From contig NZ_JANUGV010000001.1 in assembly GCF_024753215.1 (NCBI RefSeq), positions 434,001 to 498,000 on the forward strand: a DNA stretch of 64,000 bases, given 5' to 3'. This document shows, piece after piece, positions 17,156 through 25,354 of this stretch. The position numbers and the translations under genes are program-made. The stretch comes from Massilia solisilvae. GTDB taxonomy: Bacteria > Pseudomonadota > Gammaproteobacteria > Burkholderiales > Burkholderiaceae_D. The notes beneath the pieces were generated by a model. The model ran no database searches, was not told the DNA's origin, and was given only the letters and a program-made list of their open reading frames with translations. Numbering within the stretch: the first letter of the stretch is position 1; each line of letters starts with the position of its first letter.

Positions 17156-18087
17156 ACTTCCAGCAGTTGCGCTCCGTGCGCGAGGCTGCGCGGCGCGGCT
17201 TCAACCTGACCGAGGTGGCCAATGCGCTGTTCACGTCGCAGCCTGGCGTGTCGCGCCAGATCCGCGAGCTGGAGGAAGAGCTCGGGGTGGTCATCTTCGA
17301 ACGCAACGGCAAGCGCCTGACCGGGCTGACCGCGCCCGGCAAGGGCATCCTGAAGATCGTCGAGCGGCTGCTGGTGGAGGCCGAGAACCTGCGCAACGCC
17401 AGCGCCGAATACGCGGCCCAGGACAGCGGCACGCTCACCGTGGCCGTCACGCACACGCAGGCGCGCTACGCGCTGCCCGAGGCGGTGCAGGCGTTTCGCA
17501 CGGCGTTCCCGAATGTGCGCATCGCCTTGCAGCAGAGCGCGCCGGAGCACATCGCCGAGCTGGTGCTGTCCGGGCGTGCGGACATCGGGATCGCGACCGA
17601 GGGCCTGTCGGCGTTCCCGGAGCTGGTGTCGTTCCCGTGCTACCGCTGGAGCCACCTGGTGGTGGTGCCTGAAGGGCATGAGCTGCTATCGAAAACGCCG
17701 CTGCGGATCGAGGACCTGGCGACGTACCCGATCATCACTTACGACGTCGGTTTCACCGGGCGCGGGCACATCGACTCGGCGTTCGTAGAAGCCGGGATTG
17801 CGCCGGACGTGGCGCTCACGGCGATGGATTCGGACGTGATCAAGCAGTATGTCGCGCTGGGCATGGGCGTGGGGATCGTGGCCTCGATGGCGTTCGACCA
17901 CGGGCGCGACAAGGGACTGCGCGCGATCGGCGCGTCGCACCTGTTCGCGCCCAATGTGACGCGGCTGGCGCTGCGGCGCGGGGCGTACCTGCGCGACTAT
18001 GCGTATCACTTCATCGAGCGGTTCGCGCCCAAGGTAACGCGCGACGAGATCGAGAAGGCGCTGCTGCCGATGGGCGAGGCGGCCTGA
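17152..18087 (+). CDS. cysB: LysR family regulator CysB
   Basis: A 311-residue LysR-type regulator. The N-terminal helix-turn-helix spans about residues 1-65; the opening [20 protein letters not shown] and [17 protein letters not shown] are typical of CysB rather than generic LysR proteins. The effector domain (residues about 90-300) includes the [15 protein letters not shown] stretch, here [14 protein letters not shown], that binds N-acetylserine or sulfate in characterised CysB. It is expected to activate sulfate-assimilation genes, probably including this operon. Translation is coupled to cysA through ATGA. Confidence 0.93.
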   Translation: MNFQQLRSVREAARRGFNLTEVANALFTSQPGVSRQIRELEEELGVVIFERNGKRLTGLTAPGKGILKIVERLLVEAENLRNASAEYAAQDSGTLTVAVTHTQARYALPEAVQAFRTAFPNVRIALQQSAPEHIAELVLSGRADIGIATEGLSAFPELVSFPCYRWSHLVVVPEGHELLSKTPLRIEDLATYPIITYDVGFTGRGHIDSAFVEAGIAPDVALTAMDSDVIKQYVALGMGVGIVASMAFDHGRDKGLRAIGASHLFAPNVTRLALRRGAYLRDYAYHFIERFAPKVTRDEIEKALLPMGEAA

Positions 18088-18095
18088 TTTCATAC

Positions 18096-18352
18096 CGTCG
18101 TTCCGGCGAACGCCGGAACCCATGCCGAGTTTGCGGACACCCGAGTTGGTCCCCGAAGCTCAATCTTGCAACGTCGTCCCCGCGCAGGCGGGGACCCATG
18201 GACCGTTTGCACGATATGGAAAAGCGCCGCCAGTCCGCGTGCTCAGCATGGGTCCCCGCCTGCGCGGGGACGACGGCTTTAGGGCGGTCGCTTGTGCGGA
18301 CGCAGGTTGGCTTCACGTTCAGCATCGGTCCCGGCTTTCGCCGGGACGACGG
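18096..18352. repeat. Cluster of four GTCGT-headed REP-like hairpins (second repeat family)
   Basis: This region lies between the convergent cysB and aldo-keto reductase genes and contains no gene. Four copies of a GTCGTCCCCGCGCAGG-like palindromic unit ending ACCCATG lie at about 18096-18124, 18172-18200, 18247-18276 (inverse) and 18323-18352 (inverse). The middle two are perfect inverses and so form a REPIN-like pair. Single further copies are at 41673-41700 and 48412-48441. Confidence 0.82.
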
Positions 18353-18354
18353 TT

Positions 18355-19401
18355 TTACTGGCCGGGGTTGGTGTAGCGCGCGTGGATGGCGTCGATCTGG
18401 TCCAGCACCTGCTGCGGCAGCGTGATCTGCTCGGCGTCGATGTTTTCCTTCAGCTGCATCAGGTTGGTCGCGCCGATGATGGTCGAGGCCACGAACCAGC
18501 GCGAATAGCACCATGCCAGCGCCATCTGCGCCGGGCTCAAGCCGTTGGCGCGCGCCAGCGCCGCATATTCCTTCGTCGCCTCGATCACGGCCGGGCGCAG
18601 GTAGCGCGGGCTCCACGTGGGCGGGAAGATCGACAGCCGCCCCACTGCCTTCGGGTCGTCGATGTACTTGGCCGTCAACTGGCCGAACGCGAGCGGGCTG
18701 TAGGCCAGGAGGCTCACCCTCTCGCGGTAGCAGGCTTCGTCCAGCAGACTGGTCTCGAACGCGCGCGCGGTCAGGTTGTACAGGTTCTGGATGGTGGCGA
18801 TGCGCGGCAGGCCCTTGGTCTCGGCCTGCTTGACGTACTCGCACACGCCCCAGGCGCTCTCGTTGGAGACGCCCACGTGCCGGATCTTGCCGGCCTTGAC
18901 CATCTGGTCCAGCGCCGCGAGCGTCTCTTCGATCGCCACGCCGGGCCGTTCCTTCTCCGGCACGAAGGCGTTGGCGCCGAAGATCGGCAGGTTGCGGCTG
19001 GGCCAGTGGACCTGGTACAGGTCGATGTAGTCGGTCTGCAGGCGGCGCAGGCTGTCCTCGACCGCCTGGCGCACGTCGGCCGCGCCCAGGTTGTGCTGTG
19101 CGCCGCGAATCCAGTCCATGGACGGATTCGGTCCGGCGATCTTGGAGGCGAGGATGATCTGGCTGCGTTTGCCGCTCTTCTTGAGCCAGCTGCCGATGAA
19201 GCGCTCGGTTGAACCCTGCGTCTCGGCGCGGCCGGGCACCGGGTACATCTCGGCGGTGTCGATGAAGTTGATGCCACGTTCGAGCGCGTAGTCGAGCTGG
19301 CTGTGGGCGTCGCCTTCGGTGTTCTGCTGGCCGAAGGTCATCGTGCCCAGGCAGACCCGGGTGACGTGCAGGTCGGTGCTGCCAAGCTGGTTCTTTTTCA
19401 T
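18355..19401 (-). CDS. NADP(H)-dependent aldo-keto reductase (Tas-like)
   Basis: A 348-residue (beta/alpha)8-barrel oxidoreductase. The catalytic tetrad is present in its expected contexts: Asp and Tyr in FIDTAEMYP, Lys in LASKIAG, and His in LYQVHWPSRN. The N-terminal MKKNQLGSTDLHVTRVCLGT and the length match the Tas/YajO-like group. It reduces aldehydes or ketones with NADPH; the substrate is unknown. I chose the start at 19401 because GGAG lies at a normal distance upstream; an ATG 12 nt further up (MEYP) lacks this. It ends 2 nt from the repeat cluster and its start is 12 nt from the pyrD stop. Confidence 0.9.
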   Translation of the reverse strand: MKKNQLGSTDLHVTRVCLGTMTFGQQNTEGDAHSQLDYALERGINFIDTAEMYPVPGRAETQGSTERFIGSWLKKSGKRSQIILASKIAGPNPSMDWIRGAQHNLGAADVRQAVEDSLRRLQTDYIDLYQVHWPSRNLPIFGANAFVPEKERPGVAIEETLAALDQMVKAGKIRHVGVSNESAWGVCEYVKQAETKGLPRIATIQNLYNLTARAFETSLLDEACYRERVSLLAYSPLAFGQLTAKYIDDPKAVGRLSIFPPTWSPRYLRPAVIEATKEYAALARANGLSPAQMALAWCYSRWFVASTIIGATNLMQLKENIDAEQITLPQQVLDQIDAIHARYTNPGQ

Positions 19402-19413
19402 GGGGTACTCCAA

Positions 19414-20451
19414 TCAGGCCTTGAGGGCTGCCGCGCATTCGCGCACGAGGGCCGGGCCGGCATAAATCAGGCCGCTGTACAGCTGCACGAGCGAGGCGCC
19501 GGCGTCGATCTTGGCGCGCGCGTCCGCGCCGCGCATGATGCCGCCCACGCCGATGATGGGGATCTCGTTGCCGAGCTCTTTCTTCAGGCCGCGGATCACG
19601 GTGTTGGACAGCTCGAATACGGGCGCGCCGGACAGGCCGCCGGTCTCGCTCCCGTGGCGCATGTTCTGCACGGCGTCGCGCGAGAGCGTGGTGTTGGTGG
19701 CGATGACGCCGTCGATCTTGTGGCGCAGCAGCGCGTCGGCGATGTTGCGGACCTGGTCGGCGTCGATGTCGGGCGCGATCTTGAGCGTGATCGGCACGTA
19801 GCGGGCGTGCTGGTCCGCCAGGCGCGCCTGCTCGCTCTTGAGCTGCGCGAGCAGCGCGTCCAGTTCGGATGCGCCCTGCAGCTGGCGCAGGTTCTTGGTG
19901 TTGGGCGAGGAGATGTTGACCGTGACGTAGCTCGCGTACGGATAGACCTTGCGCAGGCAGATGAGGTAGTCGTCGGCGGCGCGCTCGATCGGCGTGTCGG
20001 CGTTCTTGCCGATGTTCAGGCCCAGCACGCCGAGCTTTTCCTGGTAAAAGCGCGAGGCCTGGACGTTGGCGACAAAGGCGTCCACGCCACCGTTGTTAAA
20101 GCCCATGCGGTTGATGATGCCGTGCGCCTGCGGCAGGCGGAACATGCGCGGGCGCGGGTTGCCCGGCTGCGCGCGCGGGGTCACGGTGCCCACCTCGATG
20201 AAGCCGAAGCCGAGCGCGGCCAGGCCGTCGATGTAGGCGCCGTCCTTGTCCAGGCCGGCCGCCAGGCCCACCGGGTTGGGGAAGGTGATGCCCATGACGG
20301 TGCGCGGATCGGGCGCCGGGCGCGCGTGGTGGCGCAGCAGGCCGAGGCTTTCGGCGCGGCGCAGCGCCGGCAGGGTCAGGTTGTGGGCCGTTTCGGGGTC
20401 GAGGGAAAACAGCAGCGGGCGGGTGAGGGCGTACAGGAGCTTGTCGGACAT
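19414..20451 (-). CDS. pyrD: Dihydroorotate dehydrogenase, class 2 (quinone)
   Basis: A 345-residue membrane-associated flavoenzyme of pyrimidine synthesis that oxidises dihydroorotate to orotate with quinone as acceptor. The N-terminal segment ([20 protein letters not shown]) is the class 2 membrane-associating helix pair. FMN and substrate motifs include [29 protein letters not shown] and [20 protein letters not shown]. The start at 20451 (MSDKLL) is chosen. An upstream in-frame ATG at 20511 lies inside a REPIN and would add a repeat-encoded peptide (MGGRPAHPT...). It is downstream of NUDIX-aat-bpt on the same strand, an arrangement I believe is common in betaproteobacteria. Confidence 0.95.
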   Translation of the reverse strand: MSDKLLYALTRPLLFSLDPETAHNLTLPALRRAESLGLLRHHARPAPDPRTVMGITFPNPVGLAAGLDKDGAYIDGLAALGFGFIEVGTVTPRAQPGNPRPRMFRLPQAHGIINRMGFNNGGVDAFVANVQASRFYQEKLGVLGLNIGKNADTPIERAADDYLICLRKVYPYASYVTVNISSPNTKNLRQLQGASELDALLAQLKSEQARLADQHARYVPITLKIAPDIDADQVRNIADALLRHKIDGVIATNTTLSRDAVQNMRHGSETGGLSGAPVFELSNTVIRGLKKELGNEIPIIGVGGIMRGADARAKIDAGASLVQLYSGLIYAGPALVRECAAALKA

Positions 20452-20485
20452 AGGGCACTCGAAAAAGAATGCCCGACATTTTACC

Positions 20486-20595
20486 GTAGGGTGGGCAGGT
20501 CTCCCGCCCACGCGTTCAACCCCCGTCGATGATGCTCATGGCCACCGTCTTGCACGCGCCTGCTGGACGCGTGGGCAGGAAACCTGCCCACCCTA
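20486..20595. repeat. REPIN copy E (110 bp, long-loop class)
   Basis: Inverted pair of GTAGGGTGGGCAG-type units. It starts 12 nt after the bpt stop (minus strand) and separates bpt from pyrD within an otherwise compact minus-strand gene run. It could therefore set different mRNA levels for the two. Confidence 0.92.
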
Positions 20596-20607
20596 CCGTG
20601 CAAGTGT

Positions 20608-21336
20608 TCAGCGCTCCAGCACGCCCCAGACGCCGTCGATGCGCGCTTCCAGCGGGCGGAAGTTGATCTTGTAGGCCATCTTGGGGCTCTGCTCGATCCA
20701 GTAGCCCAGGTACACATAGGGCAGCCCGAGCTCGTGCGCCTGGTCCACCTGCCACATGACGTTGTAGGTGCCGTACGAGGCGCCAGGCACATCGGGATCG
20801 AAGAAGGTGTACACGGACGAGAGCCCGTCGGACAGCACGTCGATGATCGAGACCATGCGCAGCGTGCCGTCCGGCTCGCGGAACTCGACCAGGCGGGTGT
20901 TGACGCGGCTTTGCAGCAGGAACTGCGCGTACTGGTCGCGGCTGTCCTGGTCCATGCCGCCGCCGGCGTGGCGCGTGGTCTGGTAGCGCAGGTACAGCGC
21001 GTAGTGCTCGTCCGAGAACGACAGGTTGGCCACCATGGCCACCAGGTCGGCGTGGCGCTTCCAGGCGCGGCGCTGGCCACGGCTGGGCGTGAAGTCGGCG
21101 GTGCGCACGCGCACCGGAATGCAGGCGCGGCAGCCGTCGCAATACGGACGGTAGGTGAAGATGCCGCTGCGGCGAAACCCGTTCTTGACAAGTTCGGAAT
21201 ACACGTCGGCATTGATCAGGTGCGACGGCGTGGCGACCTGCGAGCGCGCCTGGCGCGCGTCGAGGTAGCTGCACGGGTAGGGCGCCGTCGTGTAGAACTG
21301 CAGCGTAGAGAAGGGCAGGTCGTTTAGGTGCGTCAT
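20608..21336 (-). CDS. bpt: Aspartate/glutamate leucyltransferase (arginyltransferase family)
   Basis: A 242-residue aminoacyl-tRNA-protein transferase of the ATE fold. The N-terminal half holds the conserved [12 protein letters not shown] and the Cys-rich [16 protein letters not shown]. The C-terminal half has the GNAT-like [20 protein letters not shown]. Bpt enzymes attach leucine to N-terminal Asp/Glu, feeding proteins to ClpS/ClpAP. Together with aat just upstream, it covers both branches of the bacterial N-degron pathway. It is followed by a REPIN 12 nt beyond the stop. Confidence 0.94.
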   Translation of the reverse strand: MTHLNDLPFSTLQFYTTAPYPCSYLDARQARSQVATPSHLINADVYSELVKNGFRRSGIFTYRPYCDGCRACIPVRVRTADFTPSRGQRRAWKRHADLVAMVANLSFSDEHYALYLRYQTTRHAGGGMDQDSRDQYAQFLLQSRVNTRLVEFREPDGTLRMVSIIDVLSDGLSSVYTFFDPDVPGASYGTYNVMWQVDQAHELGLPYVYLGYWIEQSPKMAYKINFRPLEARIDGVWGVLER

Positions 21337-21389
21337 GCAAATGCTCTCTTGGCGACGTGTGAGCTCATTCTAGCGAAAGTTCGCAATTC

Positions 21390-22118
21390 TCAGCGTTCGG
21401 CAGCGAACGGTGGCACCACTTGCCAGTCGGTGATCGCCGGCTCGCGGATGGCCGCGCGCAGGTGCTGGACGAAGCAGGCGCGCGAAATCGGCGCCGCGCC
21501 AAGCGAAGCCAGGTGCGCCGTCTCCTGCTGGCAGTCGATCATGCGCACGCCATGCTGGCGCAGGAACGCGACCAGGTAGGCCAGCGCAACCTTGGACGCG
21601 TCCGACACGCGCGCGAACATCGACTCGCCGTAGAACATGCGGCCGATGCACACGCCGTAGGCGCCGCCGACCAGCTGGCCGTCCAGCCACACTTCGGACG
21701 AGTGCGCGTAGCCCATCTGGTGCAGGCCGGTGTAGCCGTCGATGATGTCCTCGGAAATCCAGGTGCCGGGGCCGTCCTTGCGCGGGGCGGCGCAGGCGCG
21801 CATCACCGTTTCGAAGCAGGTGTCGAAGCGCACGTCCCAGCGCCCGCCGGCGGTGCGGCTGCGCTCGACGCGGCGCAGCGTCTTTTTGAGGCTGTCGCTG
21901 ATCTTGAAGTGATCGGTGTACAGCACCATGCGCGGGTCGGTGCTCCACCACAGGATCGGCTGGCCCTCGGAGAACCACGGGAAGATTCCGTTCTGGTAGG
22001 CCAGCAGCAGCCGCTGCGGCGACAGGTCGGCCCCGGCCGCGAGCAGGCCCGGCGCGTCGATGGTCAATGCCTCGGACACGTCGGGGAACGGCGTATTTGT
22101 CTCGAGCCAGGGGATCAT
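21390..22118 (-). CDS. aat: Leucyl/phenylalanyl-tRNA-protein transferase
   Basis: A 242-residue N-degron pathway enzyme. It transfers Leu or Phe from tRNA to N-terminal Lys or Arg of target proteins, marking them for ClpS/ClpAP. Signatures are FPDVSEAL near the start, [20 protein letters not shown] and [20 protein letters not shown] split across the donor site, and the C-terminal [20 protein letters not shown]. It starts 5 nt after the NUDIX stop and ends 53 nt before bpt on the same strand, consistent with an operon. Confidence 0.95.
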   Translation of the reverse strand: MIPWLETNTPFPDVSEALTIDAPGLLAAGADLSPQRLLLAYQNGIFPWFSEGQPILWWSTDPRMVLYTDHFKISDSLKKTLRRVERSRTAGGRWDVRFDTCFETVMRACAAPRKDGPGTWISEDIIDGYTGLHQMGYAHSSEVWLDGQLVGGAYGVCIGRMFYGESMFARVSDASKVALAYLVAFLRQHGVRMIDCQQETAHLASLGAAPISRACFVQHLRAAIREPAITDWQVVPPFAAER

Positions 22119-22123
22119 GGGGG

Positions 22124-22705
22124 TCAGCCGGGGGCGCCGGCCATGCGCATGGGGCGCACGATGTCGTGACTATGGAAACCGTAGCTGCCGCCTTCCCTCA
22201 TTTTGACGCGGTCCGCAAAGAACAGTTCCAGCGTGGTACGGATGGTCGGGAAGGCGAGCTCGTCCCAGGGGATCTCGCGCTCGGAAAACAGCTGCACCTC
22301 GAGGCTTTCGATGCCGGGTGCAAACTCGAGGTCGCGCAGGCGCGCCAGGTAAAACAGGTGCACCTGGTGCACATGGGCAACGTTGAGCAGGGTGAACAGT
22401 TGGCCGAGCTCGATGTGGGCGCCGGCTTCCTCCTCGGTTTCGCGCACCGCGGCCTCGGCGGTGGTCTCGGCGTTTTCCATGAAGCCGGCCGGCAAGGTCC
22501 AGTAGCCGTAGCGGGGTTCGATCGCGCGCTTGCACAGCAACACCTTGAGTTCGCCGTCGCCTTCCCAGACCGGGATCGAGCCGACCACCAGCTTGGGATT
22601 CTGGTAATGGATGGCATCGCAGTGCGTGCACACGTAGCGCGGCCGGTTGTCGCCTTCGGGAATGGCCAGCGCGACCGGGTGGGCGCACTCGGAACAGAAT
22701 TTCAT
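22124..22705 (-). CDS. NUDIX hydrolase with N-terminal zinc ribbon
   Basis: A 193-residue protein. It starts [11 protein letters not shown], and two CxxC pairs (FCSEC and VCTHC) make a zinc ribbon in the first 35 residues. A NUDIX box follows: [20 protein letters not shown] contains the G-x5-E-x7-REVxEE core (with T for V and an extra E). It resembles the NudC-like/zinc-ribbon NUDIX group, so the substrate may be a dinucleotide such as NADH or a nucleoside diphosphate derivative; this cannot be fixed from sequence. It is the first gene of a minus-strand run NUDIX-aat-bpt-pyrD. Confidence 0.88.
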   Translation of the reverse strand: MKFCSECAHPVALAIPEGDNRPRYVCTHCDAIHYQNPKLVVGSIPVWEGDGELKVLLCKRAIEPRYGYWTLPAGFMENAETTAEAAVRETEEEAGAHIELGQLFTLLNVAHVHQVHLFYLARLRDLEFAPGIESLEVQLFSEREIPWDELAFPTIRTTLELFFADRVKMREGGSYGFHSHDIVRPMRMAGAPG

Positions 22706-22900
22706 AGGTAGCGCGAGAAATGGTATTGCGCTTACTTTACACTGATTGCGCCCGCCGCGCCGCAGTTGACGGACGCGCCAACCCGGCAGTACCGCGCGTC
22801 GCATCTGCCGCCACCATGCGCGCCTGCCGGCAACAATGCGTCTTGCATGTCCGTCGCCGGAGGCTATCTGCTGCAATCGCACATCGCGGAAGGATTGAGT

Positions 22901-22929
22901 TTGCCTAATCGGTCGAAGGGGCGTATAAT
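22901..22929 (+). promoter_or_regulatory. Sigma-70 promoter of initiator tRNA gene
   Basis: A perfect -10 hexamer TATAAT lies at 22924-22929 with TTGCCT at 22901-22906 as the -35 box, 17 nt apart. The tRNA begins 14 nt after the -10 box. Confidence 0.82.
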
Positions 22930-22942
22930 GCAAAGCATCAGA

Positions 22943-23019
22943 CGCGGGGTGGAGCAGTCTGGCAGCTCGTCGGGCTCATAACCCGAAGGTCACAGGTTCA
23001 AATCCTGTCCCCGCAACCA
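22943..23019 (+). tRNA. Initiator tRNA-fMet (anticodon CAT)
   Basis: A 77-nt cloverleaf with encoded CCA. The anticodon loop is CTCATAA. Three features mark it as the initiator rather than an elongator: an unpaired first base (C1 opposite A72), three consecutive G:C pairs at the base of the anticodon stem (GGG/CCC), and the standard GGTTCAAATCC T-arm. It has its own promoter and a terminator close behind. Confidence 0.96.
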
Positions 23020-23026
23020 GATTCAG

Positions 23027-23062
23027 AACGCCGCCGGTGCTAACAGCCCGGCGGCGTTTTTC
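23027..23062 (+). terminator. Intrinsic terminator after tRNA-fMet
   Basis: Perfect 11-bp stem AACGCCGCCGG (23027-23037) with CCGGCGGCGTT (23048-23058), a 10-nt loop and a T tract at 23057-23061. It can also serve the convergent gene ending at 23073 less efficiently. Confidence 0.88.
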
Positions 23063-23072
23063 ATTTCCACGC

Positions 23073-23837
23073 TCAGAATCGCATGCCGAGCCCGGCGTAC
23101 AGGCCGCCCGTCTTCAGGTTGTACATGAGCTGGGTCTTCCGGAAGTCGGTGCTCAGGATGCGGTAGCCGAACTTGAGGTTCATGTCCTCGTCGATGCGCC
23201 AGCTGGCGCCGAGCAGGGCCTGCCAGGTGCTGTTGCTGCCGCCGCCGCCATAGTCGGCATAGGTAGTGATCCACAAGTCGCGGTCGAGACGATGCTCGAC
23301 GCGAAAGCCGGCAATGCCGTCGGTCCAGTGTTCGTTGTGGCTGCACTTGACGCATGAGAACGGGGCGACGCTTTGCGGCTGGGTCACGTCGATGTCGAGC
23401 GAGGAAAAGCGCACGCCGGCCACCAGGTCGAAGTGGGTGTCCGGATCGCTGGACAGGCGGTAGGCGCCGGCCAGCTGGGCGACGCTGTAGGTGCCGTCCG
23501 GCTTGGTGCGCCCGGGCTCGCCGTGGCGCAGCGGGTCGGAATCGCGCGACTGGCCGATGCCGGCCAGGTTGGCCAGCACGCCCCAGCGGCCGCGGCCCGC
23601 GTCCATGCTGAAGGTGGCGGCATTCAGGCGCATGTTGCCAAAACTGTCGTTGAAGTGCGCGACCGGCGCCGCCGGGGACGGCCGCAGGTAGCCACTGGCG
23701 GCGGTGGCCCACAGCGATGGACCGACCTCGAACTGCCATTGCCCGGACTCGGGCTCTTGCGCGTGCGCCGCGGCGCTCGTGAGCACGAGGGCGGCGGCCC
23801 CGATGGCCAGGCCGGGCTTGCTAAGCGGGTGCGTCAT
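23073..23837 (-). CDS. Predicted outer-membrane beta-barrel protein, unknown function
   Basis: A 254-residue exported protein. A signal peptide with cleavage near AAAHAQ (residue about 26) is followed by alternating amphipathic strands. The last residue is a C-terminal Phe (GGLYAGLGMRF), the usual outer-membrane assembly signal. One extracellular-type loop contains a close cysteine pair (SCVKCSHNEH), which could form a disulfide or bind metal. I do not recognise the family. GGAG lies at good distance before the ATG. It is probably monocistronic, facing the tRNA terminator; the next upstream gene is 123 nt away. Confidence 0.7.
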   Translation of the reverse strand: MTHPLSKPGLAIGAAALVLTSAAAHAQEPESGQWQFEVGPSLWATAASGYLRPSPAAPVAHFNDSFGNMRLNAATFSMDAGRGRWGVLANLAGIGQSRDSDPLRHGEPGRTKPDGTYSVAQLAGAYRLSSDPDTHFDLVAGVRFSSLDIDVTQPQSVAPFSCVKCSHNEHWTDGIAGFRVEHRLDRDLWITTYADYGGGGSNSTWQALLGASWRIDEDMNLKFGYRILSTDFRKTQLMYNLKTGGLYAGLGMRF

Positions 23838-23960
23838 GGCGTTGCTCCTCTGACGGGGGACGCGCGCGGCCGGCGCGCCTGCTCTGCCATTTGGAGGCCC
23901 CGGATGCGGCGGCGGTTGCAGCCGCCGCTCTGACAGGGATCAATGCGCCCGTGAAGCTAA

Positions 23961-24638
23961 TTACGGTGTGCCGCCCTGGCTGACGCTCTCGACGATGTAG
24001 CCGCGGCTGGTCATGCACCTGGCAAACGCGCGGTTGAACACGTCCGCGGTGTTGTGCTGGGCCATCTGGGTGCCGCCGGCGCCAGTTGCACCCGCCGCTC
24101 CGCTGGACCCGGCCGCTCCCGTTGCGCCAGCGCCCGACATGCCGGCGCCAGCCGCGCCTCCGGTCGATGCCATGCCGCCGGCGCCGGTTTCGCCGGTGCT
24201 GCCGCTGGCGCCCATCTGCCCGCCACCGGCCATGCCGCCCTGGGCGCCCATCTGCTCGCCGCCGGCCCCGGTTTGCCCGCCGCCGGATGCGCCCATGGCG
24301 CCGGCTTGCGCAGGCTGGGTGCCGGTTTCGCTGCCGGCGCCGGTTGCGCCGCCCCCGGAAGAGCCCATCGCCATCGACGGCGCTTCAATCGGGACGCTGG
24401 TGATGCCCTTGCCCGGTTGCAGAGGCGTGGAGTTTTCGGCCAGGACGTAGGGGTCCAGCCCGGTGCGCTTGCGTGCCGTCGTGACGCAGGCCGATTCGTC
24501 CCGGCTTTGCCGGTCTGCGCTCTGGCCATGGGCTGGCCGGGCCTGCGGCAGTTGCATCTGCGCCTGGGCTTGCGCCAACGCGCCCCCGGTCGCGGCCGAC
24601 AACGCCGCTGCGAGCGCTACATGTATTGTTCGATTCAT
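23961..24638 (-). CDS. Secreted Gly/Ala-rich low-complexity protein, unknown function
   Basis: A 225-residue exported protein. The signal peptide is about residues 1-23 (MNRTIHVALAAALSAATGGA then LAQ). A conserved-looking N-terminal part (ESACVTTARKRTGLDPYVL, residues about 46-65) is followed by some 110 residues of Gly/Ala/Ser/Met/Thr repeats (units like GAGG, GGQMGA, GATGAAG). A C-terminal part (FNRAFARCMTSRGYIVESV) resembles the 'CMxxRGY' ending of small glycine-zipper-type envelope proteins. The repeat block therefore seems to split a small two-cysteine domain. I chose the start at 24638; an ATG 45 nt upstream precedes the signal peptide by 15 unlikely residues. Function unknown. Confidence 0.7.
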   Translation of the reverse strand: MNRTIHVALAAALSAATGGALAQAQAQMQLPQARPAHGQSADRQSRDESACVTTARKRTGLDPYVLAENSTPLQPGKGITSVPIEAPSMAMGSSGGGATGAGSETGTQPAQAGAMGASGGGQTGAGGEQMGAQGGMAGGGQMGASGSTGETGAGGMASTGGAAGAGMSGAGATGAAGSSGAAGATGAGGTQMAQHNTADVFNRAFARCMTSRGYIVESVSQGGTP

Positions 24639-24901
24639 GACAAAAGTCTCCTGTATCCGGTGGCGGATTGCCTGCCGCTGCATCGAATGTAGGCAAGCGG
24701 CACCGCCGCGCCAATTGGACCTTGGCCTTATCGTTTTCCGCTGAGCAGCTGCATTTCATTTGTCTGCGGCAAGCTTCGGCGTCCTCGATTTGCATCAACT
24801 CCCGTGCATGCTGACGCGACAGTAGCGCACCGGCGCTGTCGAAGGAGTTGCTGGGGCTGCCTGAGAGCGGCCATGGTATTCATGGATGCGGAGCGTGATC
24901 G

Positions 24902-25315
24902 ATGATTACTGTTGATGAAATTAACGAAGCTTGGGGTTGGTGCGGGCTGACCGCCGTCGAAGTGCTGGGCGAAAACGCCTTCGGCAACCTGATCATCCGC
25001 GACGAGGATGGCCGGTTCTGGCGTGTGCGGCCGCAGGACCTGTGCTGCGAGCCGCTGGCCGAGGATCAGGCGGCGTTCGACGCGCTGGCCTACAACCAGG
25101 CTTTCCTGAACGACTGGTACATGCCCGAGGTGGTGCACCTGGCCGAGACCACGCTGGGGCCGCTGGCGGCCGGGCGCAAGTATTGCCTCAAGATACCGAG
25201 CGCGCTAGGCGGCCATTACGGACGCGACAACCTGGCCACCGTGCCATTGACCGAGTTGATTCGTTTTTCCGGGGAGGGCGCGCAGCAGTTCGACGGCCTG
25301 CCACGCTGGGACTGA
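24902..25315 (+). CDS. T6SS immunity protein Tdi1-like domain protein (DUF1851)
   Basis: A 137-residue cytosolic protein. The pattern FGNLIIRDEDGRFWRVRPQD in the first half, then LGPLAAGRKYCLKIPSALGG and NLATVPLTELIRFSG in the second, matches my memory of the Tdi1 C-terminal/DUF1851 family. Members include the immunity protein against the type VI DNase effector Tde1, and many orphans. No nuclease effector, VgrG, PAAR or other T6SS gene is near, so this would be an orphan immunity-type gene. GGAG lies upstream of ATG 24902. Family call from recall only. Confidence 0.7.
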   Translation: MITVDEINEAWGWCGLTAVEVLGENAFGNLIIRDEDGRFWRVRPQDLCCEPLAEDQAAFDALAYNQAFLNDWYMPEVVHLAETTLGPLAAGRKYCLKIPSALGGHYGRDNLATVPLTELIRFSGEGAQQFDGLPRWD

Positions 25316-25354
25316 GCGGTGCCGGCAGGCGTCGTTGCGTTGGCCGCACAGGCG

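Noticed and set aside
18096..18352. Possible CRISPR-like array of spaced palindromic repeats
   Set aside because: Only four units, in both orientations, with irregular spacing and divergent sequences; no cas genes. It fits a REP-type cluster.
20452..20511. N-terminal extension of PyrD (MGGRPAHPT...)
   Set aside because: The extra residues come from the REPIN and lack a ribosome site; the class 2 PyrD N-terminus begins at 20451. The same reasoning removed a REPIN-derived extension of ChrA.
22943..23062. tRNA gene as an integration site for a genomic island
   Set aside because: No integrase, no direct repeat of the tRNA 3' end nearby, and a normal terminator follows the gene.
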